Positions 15,862-25,638 of a stretch of DNA of 64,000 nucleotides are shown in pieces. Both the position numbers and the translations under genes were made by a program. Source of the stretch: Microvirga soli (GTDB lineage Bacteria; Pseudomonadota; Alphaproteobacteria; Rhizobiales; Beijerinckiaceae); the NCBI RefSeq assembly GCF_016734765.1, contig NZ_JAERQE010000007.1, positions 1 to 64,000 on the forward strand. The letters are read 5' to 3'. The notes beneath the pieces are model-generated. The model was not told where the DNA came from. It saw only the letters and a list, made by a program, of their open reading frames with translations, and searched no databases. Position 1 is the first letter of the stretch, and each line of letters starts with the position of its first letter.

Positions 15862-16761
15862 TCACGAGTGGGGCTGACCGAGCGCCGTCCACGTGCGTCC
15901 CTGGTCTGCGCTGCTCAGAAGCTTCCCGCCGTTCGTGACGGCGAACACCCGTTGCGGATTCGTGGGATCCGCCGCGAGATGAAGGAGGTAACCTTCCCCG
16001 AAGCCGCTGCTGATGGTTTCAAGCCCGACCGGCGGCTCACCCGCCTTCACCAGACCCCGCCCGAGCACGAAGGCGTAGAGCGTGCCCTCGGGCGTCACCT
16101 CGACCAAGCTCACCGGCACTCCCTGCACGAGAGGTTGCCAGGACTTGCCCGCATCCGTGCTGACCAGCAGGCCCGACTGGGTCGCCGCATAGAGCGTGTC
16201 CGGGCTCTTGGCCGAGGCGGCGAGATCGATCAGCCCCTCAGGCCCAGGGCCGATGATCGTCCACGTCTTGCCCGCATCCCGGCTGATCTGGAGCCCCCGG
16301 TGGGTGCCATAGATCGTCCGTGGGTCGGCTGGGCTCACGGTCATCTGGTGGAAGTCCACCGGACCGTTCGCGCCCGGGGAAACCTGGGACCAGGTTCGTC
16401 CGCGGTCTTCCGAGGCAACGAAGCCGAGATTGCCGCCCTGCACCGGGTGTCCGCTCGCATAAAGCCTGTTCGGGTCGGATGGGTGCGGGGTGAAGCCCAT
16501 GAAGTCCTGAACCGGAGAAATCCGCTCCGCCTTCCCGTCCGCAAGGGTCCTGAAGAGACCATGGTGGGTCGCGATCAGGAGGCGCGAGGGGTCCTGGCGG
16601 TCGACGGCCAAGCCGTGGATGTGGGTTTGTGTCGTCAGGTCCGAAACAGCAACGGTCTCGGCCGCGTCGGTGCGGATGGTGAAGGCGGCGACTGTGATCG
16701 CCAGCGCTGCCGCTCCGGCGGTGAGAAGCTTCTTGGGTGATGTCTTGCTTGTCCGTTTCAT
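15862..16761 (-). CDS. Secreted BNR/Asp-box beta-propeller protein
   Basis: The 299-residue protein has an N-terminal hydrophobic segment (LTAGAAALAITVAAF) and at least four Asp boxes of the form S-x-D-x-G-x-T/S-W (SEDRGRTW, SRDAGKTW, STDAGKSW, SADQGRTW) spaced as in a sialidase-type propeller. The family is annotated as F510_1955-type glycosylhydrolase, but no catalytic sialidase residues are evident. I chose Met 16761 because it leads the signal segment. Its placement in a Cus operon suggests a periplasmic scaffold or sensor rather than a sugar enzyme. Confidence 0.75.
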   Translation of the reverse strand: MKRTSKTSPKKLLTAGAAALAITVAAFTIRTDAAETVAVSDLTTQTHIHGLAVDRQDPSRLLIATHHGLFRTLADGKAERISPVQDFMGFTPHPSDPNRLYASGHPVQGGNLGFVASEDRGRTWSQVSPGANGPVDFHQMTVSPADPRTIYGTHRGLQISRDAGKTWTIIGPGPEGLIDLAASAKSPDTLYAATQSGLLVSTDAGKSWQPLVQGVPVSLVEVTPEGTLYAFVLGRGLVKAGEPPVGLETISSGFGEGYLLHLAADPTNPQRVFAVTNGGKLLSSADQGRTWTALGQPHS

Positions 16762-16881
16762 TGAGGAAAGTCCTGCTGGGGTGCTGCGTTGAGCGACGCT
16801 GGGCTGTTGCAGCCCAGCGTCGCCGGATTGCGTCGGGTGGTCCGTGCCGGACATGGGCCGTCACGCCGCCCTGGCCTGATC

Positions 16882-17163
16882 TCAGCCTCGGGTGCCAGGA
16901 GCCGGCGGCGTCGGCTGCTGCCCTGCACCGCCCTGTTGCTGCTGCATCGCGGACTGCATCATCCTGTTGCAGTTCTCCATCATCTGGGACATCTGCTGCA
17001 TTATGCCCATCATGGGCATGGAACCGCCCTGCCCCATTCCGTGCGGATCGGCTTGGGACGAAGACGGCGCAGGCATGGCCTCCTGGGCGGAGACGGCCGC
17101 GGCGCCGGCCAGGAGCGCGGCTCCGGCGAAGACCGAACGGGCAATCATCGGGATCTTGGACAT
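16882..17163 (-). CDS. Small Met-rich periplasmic protein
   Basis: This 93-residue protein has a signal peptide ending near VSAQ (residue 27), then a Met/Gln-rich region (GGSMPMMGIMQQMSQMMEN) and a Pro-rich tail. Repeated Met motifs are typical of periplasmic Cu(I)/Ag(I) binders. It follows cusA by about 140 bp in the same direction. Confidence 0.72.
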   Translation of the reverse strand: MSKIPMIARSVFAGAALLAGAAAVSAQEAMPAPSSSQADPHGMGQGGSMPMMGIMQQMSQMMENCNRMMQSAMQQQQGGAGQQPTPPAPGTRG

Positions 17164-17304
17164 GGTTTTCTCCTGTGTGGCCTGTGACGGCCGGGACGTC
17201 GCACCGCCTAGTGCGCCCTCCGGGTGGACACCTCGCCCAGCCGCTTCTGGGGTCATGGGCAAAACTGGAAGGAAGATGGACATCGGCAGCACCATTTCTG
17301 CCCC

Positions 17305-20300
17305 TCATTCCGCCGCACGGAGCCATGCCGGCGTGGGCTCCTGGGCCCTGGCATCTCGGCCCCCATCGGCATCGCCGACGGTGCGAGGCAGGCGGTAACC
17401 CTTGATCAGAGCATAGATGGCCGGGATGACCACCAGCGTCAGCACGGTCGACGAGATCATGCCGCCAATCATGGGCACGGCGATGCGCTGCATGATCTCC
17501 GACCCGGCCCCGCTGCTCCACAGGATCGGAACCAGACCCGCCATGATGGCGATCACCGTCATCATCTTGGGCCGGACACGCTCCACAGCGCCGATCATGA
17601 TCGACCCATAGAGGTCGGCCCGGGTGAACGGACGGCCCTGGCGCTCCCGCTCCGCCTGCACCTCCTGCCGCGCGTGGTCGAGGTAGATCAGCATGATGAC
17701 GCCGGTCTCGGCCGCAACCCCGGCCAATGCGATGAAGCCGACGGCGACCGCGACCGACATGTTGAAGCCGAGCCACCACATCAGCCAGATGCCGCCCACC
17801 AGCGCGAACGGCAGCGACAGCATGACGATGAGCGTTTCCGTCAGAGCCTGGAAATTGAGGTAGAGCAGCAGGAAGATGATCAGCAGCGTGACCGGCACCA
17901 CGATCTTGAGGCGGGCCTCGGCGCGTTCCAGGTACTCGAACTGGCCGCTCCATTGGACGTGGTAGCCCGGCGGGAACTTGACCTCGTTCGCGACCGCCTG
18001 GCGCGCCTCGGCGACATAGCCGCCGAGATCGCGCCCGGCGATGTCGACGAAGATGTAGACCGCGAGCTGGCCGTTCTCCGTGCGGATCGCGGTCGCGCCC
18101 CGATTGAGCCTCACCTCCGCGACCTCGCCCAGTGGCACGGCGCCCCCGTTTGGCATCGGCACCTGCACCTCGGTGGCGATGGCCTGCGGGTTCGAGCGCA
18201 GCTCGCGCGGATAGCGCACATTGACGCTGTAGCGCTCACGGCCCTCGACGGTGGTGGTCACCGTCTCGCCGCCGAGCGCCGTGGCGATCACGTCCTGCAC
18301 GTCCCCGACGGTCAGGCCATAGCGCCCGAGCGCCGTCCGGTTCGGGACGATGTCGAGGAAATAGCCTCCGATCACCCGCTCGGCATAGGCGCTCGACGTG
18401 CCGGGAACCGCCTTGACCACGGCCTCGACCTGACGTGCGATCTTCTCCATCTCGGCAAGGTCGGTGCCGAACACCTTGATGCCGACGGGCGTGCGGATGC
18501 CGGTCGAGAGCATGTCGATGCGCGCCTGGATCGGCATGGTCCAGGCGTTCGACACGCCGGGGAACTGCAGCGCCTTGTCCATCTCGGCCTTGAGGCTGTC
18601 GATGGTGACGCCGGGCCGCCACTCGTCCTTCGGCTTCAAGGTGATGATGGTCTCGAACATCTCCGTCGGGGCCGGATCGGTGGCGGTCAGCGCCCGTCCC
18701 GCCTTGCCGTAGACGGAGGCCACCTCCGGGAAGGACTTGATGATCCGGTCCTGGGTCTGCATGAGTTCGGCCGCCTTGGTGATCGACAGGCCCGGCAAGG
18801 TGGTGGGCATGTACATCAGCGTGCCCTCGTTCAGGGTCGGCATGAACTCGGAGCCGAGCTGGCGGGCCGGCCAGACCGTCACGCCGAGCGCCACCACAGC
18901 GAGCAGGATGGTCAAGACCTTCGCCCTGAGCACGCCGCGGATCACAGGTCGGTAGATCCAGATCAGGAATCGGTTAAGCGGATTTTTGTGTTCCGGGATG
19001 ATCCGCCCACGCACGAAGATCACCATCAACGCGGGCACCAGCGTCACGGACAGGATGGCCGCCGCCGCCATGGCGAAGGTCTTGGTGAAGGCAAGCGGGC
19101 TAAACAGGCGCCCCTCCTGCGCCTCCAGCGTGAAGATCGGCAGGAACGAGACCGTGATGATCAGCAGGCTGAAGAACAGCGCCGGCCCGACCTCGGTCGC
19201 CGCCTTGATCAGGATCTCCACGCGCGGCTGGTCCGGCGGCGCCCGCTCCAGGTGCTTGTGGGCGTTCTCGATCATCACGATGGCCGCGTCGATCATCGCA
19301 CCGACCGCGATGGCGATGCCGCCGAGGCTCATGATGTTGGACCCGAGCCCGAGGAGCTTCATTGCTCCGAAGGCCATCAGGATGCCGACGGGCAACATGA
19401 GGATCGCGACCAGGGCGCTGCGCAGGTGGAGCAGGAACACGACGCAGACCAGCGCGACGATGATGCTCTCCTCGATGAGCGTACCCTTGAGCGTCTCGAT
19501 GGCGGCCTCGATCAACTGCGAGCGGTCATAGACGGGAACGATCTCGGTGCCCTCTGGCAAGCTCGAAGCGACCTCGGCGAGCCGCGCCTTCACGCTCTCG
19601 ATCACGTTCAGTGCGTTGGCCCCGAACCGCTGCAGGACGATGCCGCTTGCGACCTCGCCCTCGCCGTTGAGCTCGGCGATGCCGCGTCGCTCATCTGGCC
19701 CGATCTCGACGCGGGCGACGTCGCCGAGCCGCAGGGGCGTGCCGGCTTGCGTCTTCAGGACGATGCTTTCGATGTCCTGGATGCTCTTGAGATAGCCGCG
19801 GCCGCGGACCATGAACTCGAATTCGGACAGTTCGACGGTGCGCCCGCCCACGTCGGCGTTGCTGGTGCGGATCGCCTCGCGCAGCGCCTGGAGCGAGATG
19901 CCCTGGGCGCGCAGCCGCCGCGGGTCCACGACGACGTTGTACTGCTTGACGAAACCGCCGACACTCGCGACCTCCGCGACGCCCTCGCCCTTCGAGGCCG
20001 CGAACCGGATCACCCAATCCTGCAGCGACCGCAACTCGGCCAAGGTCATGTTCTTGGCCATGACCGCGTACTGGTAGACCCAGCCCACGCCGGTGGCGTC
20101 CGGGCCCAGGCTGGGGGTGACGCCGGTGGGCAGGCGTCGTGCGGCCGCGTTCAGGTACTCCAGCACCCGCGAGCGGGCCCAGTACGCGTCGGTGCCGTCC
20201 TCGAAGATGATGTAGACGAACGAGGCGCCGAAGAACGAGAAGCCCCGCACCACCTTCGACTTCGGCACCGTCAGCATGGCGGTGGTGAGCGGGTAGGTGA

Positions 20301-20493
20301 CCTGATCCTCCACCACCTGCGGCGCCTGACCCGGATAGTCGGTGTAGACGATGACCTGCACGTCGGAGAGATCGGGGATGGCGTCGAGCGGCAGGCTGCG
20401 CAGGGAGTACAGACCCGCCGCGACTGCGAACACCGTTCCGATCAGGACGAGCATCAGGTTGCGCGATGACCACGCGATGAGGCGGGCGATCAT
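17305..20493 (-). CDS. cusA: Cu/Ag heavy-metal RND pump, CusA type
   Basis: The 1062-residue inner-membrane transporter has the RND layout of two six-helix bundles each interrupted by a large periplasmic loop. The fourth-helix signature GAMIDAAIVMIENAHKHL is the CusA form, distinct from the CzcA form. It exports monovalent copper or silver from the periplasm with the CusB adaptor. Its start overlaps the end of cusB by four bases. No outer-membrane channel gene is present in the operon or the window, so it must use one from elsewhere. Confidence 0.92.
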   Translation of the reverse strand: MIARLIAWSSRNLMLVLIGTVFAVAAGLYSLRSLPLDAIPDLSDVQVIVYTDYPGQAPQVVEDQVTYPLTTAMLTVPKSKVVRGFSFFGASFVYIIFEDGTDAYWARSRVLEYLNAAARRLPTGVTPSLGPDATGVGWVYQYAVMAKNMTLAELRSLQDWVIRFAASKGEGVAEVASVGGFVKQYNVVVDPRRLRAQGISLQALREAIRTSNADVGGRTVELSEFEFMVRGRGYLKSIQDIESIVLKTQAGTPLRLGDVARVEIGPDERRGIAELNGEGEVASGIVLQRFGANALNVIESVKARLAEVASSLPEGTEIVPVYDRSQLIEAAIETLKGTLIEESIIVALVCVVFLLHLRSALVAILMLPVGILMAFGAMKLLGLGSNIMSLGGIAIAVGAMIDAAIVMIENAHKHLERAPPDQPRVEILIKAATEVGPALFFSLLIITVSFLPIFTLEAQEGRLFSPLAFTKTFAMAAAAILSVTLVPALMVIFVRGRIIPEHKNPLNRFLIWIYRPVIRGVLRAKVLTILLAVVALGVTVWPARQLGSEFMPTLNEGTLMYMPTTLPGLSITKAAELMQTQDRIIKSFPEVASVYGKAGRALTATDPAPTEMFETIITLKPKDEWRPGVTIDSLKAEMDKALQFPGVSNAWTMPIQARIDMLSTGIRTPVGIKVFGTDLAEMEKIARQVEAVVKAVPGTSSAYAERVIGGYFLDIVPNRTALGRYGLTVGDVQDVIATALGGETVTTTVEGRERYSVNVRYPRELRSNPQAIATEVQVPMPNGGAVPLGEVAEVRLNRGATAIRTENGQLAVYIFVDIAGRDLGGYVAEARQAVANEVKFPPGYHVQWSGQFEYLERAEARLKIVVPVTLLIIFLLLYLNFQALTETLIVMLSLPFALVGGIWLMWWLGFNMSVAVAVGFIALAGVAAETGVIMLIYLDHARQEVQAERERQGRPFTRADLYGSIMIGAVERVRPKMMTVIAIMAGLVPILWSSGAGSEIMQRIAVPMIGGMISSTVLTLVVIPAIYALIKGYRLPRTVGDADGGRDARAQEPTPAWLRAAE

Positions 20494-22019
20494 TGCGGCT
20501 TCTCCCCGGCCGGAGCCGCCATGCTCTGCAGTGCTGCCTTCAGGTTGCTTTCGGCATCAATCAGGAAGTTGGCGGATGTCACCACCTGATCCCCCGCGGC
20601 GACGCCCTCGCGGATCTCGACGAAGCCGTTTCCGCGAGCGCCGACCTTCACCTCACGCGGCTCGAAGCGGCCTTCACCCTTGTCGACGATCACGACCTGA
20701 CGCGTGCCGGTGTCGATGAGCGCGCTGTCGGGCACCGCCACGACGGGCTTGTCGGCCCCCGTCGCGATTTCGACGTCGGTATACATGTCTGGCAGCAGGA
20801 CGCCCTCCCGGTTCGGGATCTCGATCCGCACCCGGGCCGTCCGGGTCTCCGGGTTCACCTGCGGGTAGATCAGGCTGATTGTGCCGGTGAAGGCCAGGCC
20901 CGGCAGGCTGCGCACCTGGATCGTGACGGCCTGGCCGGGACGCACGGCGCCGAGATCGTGCTCCGGCACGTCCGCGAGGACCCAGAGGGTCGAGGTGTCG
21001 GCGATCCGGAACAGGACGTCACCGGGCATGGCCCGCATACCGTCCGTCGCATCGCGCTCCAGCACGATGCCATCCCGTGGGGCGGACCACGTGACGGTGG
21101 TCGGCACCTTGCGGACGCGCTCGATCTCGGAAAGCACCTCGGGTGGCACGTTCAGGTTCTCAAGGCGCCGCCGGGCCCCCTCCAGCACTGCCGCCCGGCC
21201 ACCGCCGGCCCCACCGCTATCGGTGAGGACGCTCAGGTATTGCGCGCTGGCGGCGGAGATTTCCGGCGAGTAGAGCCGCAGCAGTGGCTGGCCGGCGCGC
21301 ACCCGCTCGCCCGTCGTGACGTTTTCGACCTTTTCGATGAAGCCCTCGGAGCGCAGGGAGACAACGGCCACGCGCCGCTCGTCGAGCTTGATCGTGCCGG
21401 GCACGCGCACCGGCCGCGTGACGACCCGGCGCTCAGCCGGCTCGGAGCGTACGCCGGTGCGTTGCAGCCGGCCGGACGAAACCGTGACGGTCGATCCGTC
21501 CTCCGCCTCGCCTTCGTAGACGGGGGTGTAGTCCATGCCCATCGAGTCCTTCTTGGGAACCAGCGAGGTATCCGGCAGACCCATCGGGTTGCGATAGTAG
21601 AGGATCTTCTTTCCGCCACCCTGGCCGGCAGCGGTCGAGCCGGCGGGCGCATCCTTCGGCTTCTCATCGAAGCTCATGTCCTCTCCGACCCGAACGGCGA
21701 CGTAATCCCGGCCATCCTCCGTCTTCTTCGGCCCGGCGGAATAGAAGGGCTTGCCGTCGGGTTCACGGTAATAGGCAACCGGGACGGTCGCTGCGGGAGA
21801 GGAGCCAGAGGCACCGGGGACGGAAGCAAGCCAGCTTGGCAACACAATGCCGCCAGGCAGGGAAAGGTCGCTCCGGCCCGCGCGGAAGCCGAGCCAGGCG
21901 CCGACGCCAAGCGTCAGGAGCAGCAACGCAGCGACGAGAAGGCGCCTGGGCGTTCGCTTGCCGCCCGAGGATCGGCGCTCGTCCGGCTCGAAGTCATGGA
22001 AGCGCGTCATCTGGTCCAT
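20490..22019 (-). CDS. cusB: RND periplasmic adaptor CusB with two heavy-metal-binding segments
   Basis: This protein of about 509 residues has an N-terminal membrane helix, then two related segments. The first, VAYYREPDGKPFYS, looks like a degenerate copy of the second, ILYYRNPMGLPDTSLVPKKD, which is the canonical CusB metal-binding segment. Barrel-sandwich and beta-barrel domains follow (RAGQPLLRLYSPEISAA; VPDSALIDTGTRQVV). ATG 22019 and GTG 22022 are both usable starts, and either overlaps the FixH-like stop. The adaptor would collect Cu(I)/Ag(I) for CusA. Confidence 0.9.
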   Translation of the reverse strand: MDQMTRFHDFEPDERRSSGGKRTPRRLLVAALLLLTLGVGAWLGFRAGRSDLSLPGGIVLPSWLASVPGASGSSPAATVPVAYYREPDGKPFYSAGPKKTEDGRDYVAVRVGEDMSFDEKPKDAPAGSTAAGQGGGKKILYYRNPMGLPDTSLVPKKDSMGMDYTPVYEGEAEDGSTVTVSSGRLQRTGVRSEPAERRVVTRPVRVPGTIKLDERRVAVVSLRSEGFIEKVENVTTGERVRAGQPLLRLYSPEISAASAQYLSVLTDSGGAGGGRAAVLEGARRRLENLNVPPEVLSEIERVRKVPTTVTWSAPRDGIVLERDATDGMRAMPGDVLFRIADTSTLWVLADVPEHDLGAVRPGQAVTIQVRSLPGLAFTGTISLIYPQVNPETRTARVRIEIPNREGVLLPDMYTDVEIATGADKPVVAVPDSALIDTGTRQVVIVDKGEGRFEPREVKVGARGNGFVEIREGVAAGDQVVTSANFLIDAESNLKAALQSMAAPAGEKPQ

Positions 22020-22585
22020 CACTGCACCGCCTTCAGCACGAGCCGGTTCTGTACGGTGCCGGTCTCGCCCTGCACCTTCGCGGCCAGCGAGAGCTGCCAG
22101 TTGCCTTCCATCATCAGGTCGGTCCTGAACCGGTAGATCCCAGGCTCAGGTGCGGGCATCGGCTCGATGGGCGCCGTCATTGTCGGCATGCCGTCGGGAG
22201 CCATGTCGATCCGCCGCGCGAAAATCACCGCGTCGGGGACGAGCTGACCGGAGCGCCCGTCAACAAGGCGCACGTCCACCATGGCTGCACCCTGCTTCAC
22301 CTCGCCTTGGACAAGCTCGAAGGCATGTTCCTTGAGTTCCGCGGTCGAGACCGGGGGCAACGTGCGGGCACGCGTCAGCCCGGACCGCGCCCTCGCCTCG
22401 GCCCAGAAGGTCGGAACCCAATCCGGGAGGGTTGAACGGTCAGGCAAGGCCTGGACCACGGACGGAGGGATCCAGGCCGGCAAGGCCGACCGATCCATCA
22501 TCAGGAGGCCGAGGATGGCCGTTCCGACCACGGCCAGCCCCAGGAACGCAGCCGCAAGGGTGCGCCCTTTGGTGAGGAAAAACAT
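22019..22585 (-). CDS. FixH-like membrane protein of the Cus operon
   Basis: The 188-residue product has an N-terminal helix (TLAAAFLGLAVVGTAILGLLMM) and a periplasmic beta-sandwich with the FixH-like strand pattern (VDVRLVDGRSGQLVPDAVIF, GIYRFRTDLMMEGNW). A relative lies at 36008, also inside an RND operon. FixH proteins assist copper delivery or assembly of cbb3 oxidase, so a role in periplasmic copper handling is plausible. It overlaps cusB by one to four bases. Confidence 0.78.
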   Translation of the reverse strand: MFFLTKGRTLAAAFLGLAVVGTAILGLLMMDRSALPAWIPPSVVQALPDRSTLPDWVPTFWAEARARSGLTRARTLPPVSTAELKEHAFELVQGEVKQGAAMVDVRLVDGRSGQLVPDAVIFARRIDMAPDGMPTMTAPIEPMPAPEPGIYRFRTDLMMEGNWQLSLAAKVQGETGTVQNRLVLKAVQ

Positions 22586-22714
22586 CTGTCTGCAACCTAG
22601 TCATGCATAGCGAGGGCATTGCAGGCGCCACGGGGGACGCCCTTCGATGCGCGATCAAACCCCGTGATGCATCATCACGGGGCGACACCACCCGGCGCGG
22701 ACGCCGGTGGAGGA

Positions 22715-23056
22715 CTAGGCTTTGGGAGGATGATCCGGAGGCGGTGCGGGCAGACTGTCGCCACGTTGCGCGAAATAGGGGGTGAGCTCCGCCGCGAGCG
22801 CGACGCGCACCACCACCCAGCCAGCCATCGGCATGCTCTGGGAACACTTCGCGATACAGAGCACCGCGAACGGGCACGCTTTCATGTCGCTGCAGTCAGG
22901 CGGCGACTGGTCGCAGCAGGACATGTCATCCGCCGTCGACATAATGGGCGCGTTGAACCCAGCCCCCGCCGACGCGGCGGACGAACCACCGACGACAACA
23001 AGGCTCACGACCGCCAGGATCGTCAGCAACCGGGAAAGGGCCACCCAAAGTGCCAT
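22715..23056 (-). CDS. Small secreted Cys-rich protein, RPP-tail group
   Basis: The 113-residue protein has a signal peptide (LLTILAVVSLVVVGGSS), then clustered Cys and Met (MSCCDQSPPDCSDM, CPFAVLCIAKC) and a tail ending DHPPKA. Size, layout and position ahead of an efflux operon match the other short proteins at 12212, 25000, 43006, 43689, 48334 and 57445. Metal binding in the periplasm is likely. I chose Met 23056, which leads the signal; the frame is open to 23098. Confidence 0.68.
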   Translation of the reverse strand: MALWVALSRLLTILAVVSLVVVGGSSAASAGAGFNAPIMSTADDMSCCDQSPPDCSDMKACPFAVLCIAKCSQSMPMAGWVVVRVALAAELTPYFAQRGDSLPAPPPDHPPKA

Positions 23057-23315
23057 ACCCAACACTTCCACATCAGGGCAGTTCAGAAAAGCCGCCACGG
23101 ATCACATGATCGATACCGCTTCGGGTTTCAAGGTCAATCATGGGAGGATGGCTAAGCTGCTCGTTCCATGAGAGCCCACCCTGGTCGTGCTGACGGCCGC
23201 CTGACATGTTCGAGTGTGACGCTTTGGTCAACGAGCGCCGAACCTGAGAACGTTGGGCCATGTTTGTCAGGCTGGCGCCCATGGCTGCCACACCATCTGA
23301 AAGCCTGCCACAGCA

Positions 23316-24173
23316 CTATGGCTTGCGTCCCAACGGAATTGTCTGTTTCCGCCCAACGTCCACCTTCCCGGCCTTCGACAACCTCCCTGCCCGCTTGACG
23401 GCCTCGGCCTTGCTTTGTGAACCGACGTTTGCAACCGAAAGGATGAACCGTTTGACAAGCTCACGCTGGAGATCTGCCTTGCGCTGCTCCTGTGCCGTCA
23501 GGCGAGGCTCGCGCTCCAAGGGAAGCGGCTGGGCGGATGCAACCTGCACCGGCTGAGCTGGAAGTCTTGCGGGATCCGCAGCCCCTTGGCTGGCCAAGGG
23601 CGAGCCTATGGCGGCGAGATGAACCCGGGCCCTCCGGCAATACTCGACCGAGCGGGGTGTCATCCGCTCCACCCCGTGGCCAGCCCGATACTTCATGAGC
23701 GCTCGGCACAGATCGCCGCCTGTGAGCCGCCAGGCCTTGGCAAGGTACTCGACCCCGTAGCGGATGTTGACCTGCGGATCGGCCAGGGCCTTCCTTGGGC
23801 CGGTGAAGCCAAGCATCGCCGCCGTGCCAGGACGGACCTGCATAAGTCCAAGCTCCCCGACCGTTCCGATAACGGATGGATTGTAGGAACTCTCGATCAT
23901 GACGACGGCATCCGCAACAGCGGTCGGCAACCCGTGGCGCTCGGCCTCCCGGGCGACCAGCGGCAGATAATAGCCACGCCCTTTCGGTTGGACGGGCGGC
24001 AAGCCGACCAGGGTCTCCACCACAAGCGGCTTTGGCAGCGAGAGAATGATCTTCTCGATGCGGTCGGCCTCGGACCGGTCCTCGCTCCGGTGGAGGGACG
24101 CGAGGGCGGGCTGCGCGGCGGCGGCCGTCACCACGGCGGCAAGGCAGGCGGCAATGAGTAGCAGACGACCCAC
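23316..24173 (-). CDS. Lytic transglycosylase (SLT domain)
   Basis: The 285-residue periplasmic protein has a signal peptide (LLLIAACLAAVVTAAAAQ) and an SLT catalytic domain with the catalytic Glu in MIESSYNPSV and downstream GELGLMQVRPGTA and VNIRYGVEYL motifs. It cleaves peptidoglycan. The C-terminal third is basic and of low complexity. I chose GTG 24173 because a GGAGGA lies a few bases before it; the frame is open to 24245 without a better site. No direct link to metal resistance is visible. Confidence 0.83.
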   Translation of the reverse strand: MGRLLLIAACLAAVVTAAAAQPALASLHRSEDRSEADRIEKIILSLPKPLVVETLVGLPPVQPKGRGYYLPLVAREAERHGLPTAVADAVVMIESSYNPSVIGTVGELGLMQVRPGTAAMLGFTGPRKALADPQVNIRYGVEYLAKAWRLTGGDLCRALMKYRAGHGVERMTPRSVEYCRRARVHLAAIGSPLASQGAADPARLPAQPVQVASAQPLPLEREPRLTAQEQRKADLQRELVKRFILSVANVGSQSKAEAVKRAGRLSKAGKVDVGRKQTIPLGRKP

Positions 24174-24417
24174 GGCATCCTCCGGCGGGGGGTGTACGAG
24201 ACGGCCATGCTGACCACGGCAGGCCATGCCCGGCCAAGACGGCAACGCCTAGGCACGCTCATTCTCCGCGGGGAGCAGGTGTCGCACCGTCCAAGCGCGG
24301 TCCGGCGCACCGACACCACGCCGCACGCAACCTTCCGTGCAACGCATCTGTGATGGTCCGTCCGATTTTGCAAGACGGTGCGCAACACCACTCCTGCCGT
24401 GCGGACGGCATTGGCGT

Positions 24418-24672
24418 TCAGGCTTCGTCCGCGGCAGCCACGAAGAAGTAGCAGCCCTCGCGCTGGACGGCGGACCGCGCGGCTGTCACGTTGAAGCCGC
24501 CTGGGCTGTCCCCGTGCTTGCCCAGCGTGCCGCGGAACTTCCAGCCAGCACCGATGAGGAAGTCCGGGATCGCGCCGCTCTTTGGAATCGCGCAGAACAG
24601 TCCGCGCGCAAAGCGGCACTCGAAGTAGATGTAGGCCTGGGCCGCGGTCGTGCGTCTTGGCTTGTCGGGCAT
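24418..24672 (-). CDS. Small hypothetical protein
   Basis: The 84-residue frame has an ordered composition (QAYIYFECRFARGLFCAIPK, then GWKFRGTLG and GCYFFVAAADEA), with Cys and aromatic residues regularly placed. It looks protein-like, unlike the Arg-rich shadow frames around it. No ribosome site is evident before ATG 24672. No family is recognised. Confidence 0.45.
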   Translation of the reverse strand: MPDKPRRTTAAQAYIYFECRFARGLFCAIPKSGAIPDFLIGAGWKFRGTLGKHGDSPGGFNVTAARSAVQREGCYFFVAAADEA

Positions 24673-24954
24673 GCGGGGTCGCCCGGGGGACCTGCCCAAT
24701 CCAATTTTGTTACGCCCATCACGGCCGGCCGCTGTCTTGGCGCGAACGCGGGAGGCTGCCGGCTTGTCTGTGCGGCGGTCATCGATCTTGTCCGGCAATG
24801 CAGCGCTCCGGAGAACAGGCACGGATCCATGTGCGAGGGACAATGCTCGTGACCGGGCCCACCCAGGCCCCACGCTCCCGCCCTCACGGGCCCAGGTGCC
24901 GGTGAGGGCTGACGCGCTGACGGGTTGTGCAAGGGTTAGGCGTAAACCCGGCTC

Positions 24955-25440
24955 ATGAGGACGTCGTCGGGAGCGACACGGCCTGGACCGGTCGCACGAT
25001 CAGATGATGTCGAAGGTTCGGGGAGGACGCTTCAGGCCGTCCGGGTCGGCGCCGGAGCCCTGTCGGCTCACCATGGCCAGCCTGGTGGCCGTGGCCGGAG
25101 CCATCGCGGAGCCAGGACCAAAGGACGGCAGGGCCATGCCGCAGACAGTGCCACAATGAGGGGGATGGTTGGGGCCGGCCCCGTCATGATCGGCCTCAAG
25201 GAGCGCGCAGGCGCAGATGTCCGATGCCCTGACACCGGCCGCGCCGTGGCCATCTCCGCCATCCGGCTGGGGCGACCCGTTGATGCGGGCGGCCGCCTCC
25301 CAGCTCTCAATGGAGACCGCGCTATGGGCGTGCAGGCCTGCCATGCCCCCGCCGTGCAGCAAGAACGCGGTCACGGCCGTAAGCATGAGGCTTGCGACAA
25401 GACGGCGTAAGCGGGTCCACACAGGGTCCAGTGACTTGCT
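24955..25440. repeat. Diverged duplicate of the 42960-43445 segment
   Basis: The segment resembles 42960-43445 base by base at its ends; CATGAGnACGTCGTCGGGAG is shared at 24956 and 42960, and TGTGTGGACCC is shared at the 5' ends of the small genes. It holds the small secreted protein at 25000 but not the RND adaptor that follows in the other copy. Confidence 0.7.
25000..25422 (-). CDS. Small secreted Cys/His-rich protein, RPP-tail group
   Basis: The protein has about 140 residues with a signal peptide (LVASLMLTAVTAFLLHGGG), Cys and His motifs (CACALLEADHD, HPPHCGTVCG) and the C-terminal tail GLKRPPR. It is a close paralogue of the protein at 43006; both the DNA and the protein align over the full length. 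The start is uncertain. GTG 25422 is used here, but the position that aligns with the TTG start of the paralogue is a CTG at 25431. No transporter gene follows in this copy. Confidence 0.6.
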   Translation of the reverse strand: MWTRLRRLVASLMLTAVTAFLLHGGGMAGLHAHSAVSIESWEAAARINGSPQPDGGDGHGAAGVRASDICACALLEADHDGAGPNHPPHCGTVCGMALPSFGPGSAMAPATATRLAMVSRQGSGADPDGLKRPPRTFDII

Positions 25441-25638
25441 CCTATGACCGACCCTCAACTGGCCGGCAAGCAACAGCATAGGGCTCTTGGCGGCCATCGC
25501 AAGCGCCTTGACCAGGACCACGCGGGGATTGGCGAACGGATCGAACCCCGAGCACCACATCCCCTCGATCCGTGTGCTTTGCGACCGCTTGGAAGCGGGC
25601 TGGCCTGGCGCCGCGGTGCAGGGGCATCGCCAGCCTGA

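Noticed and set aside
17224-20469. Very long open frame antisense to cusA
   Set aside because: It is a high-GC shadow of the pump gene with His/Arg/Asp-rich random composition. Similar antisense frames opposite zntA, the third ATPase and DUF3141 were rejected for the same reason.
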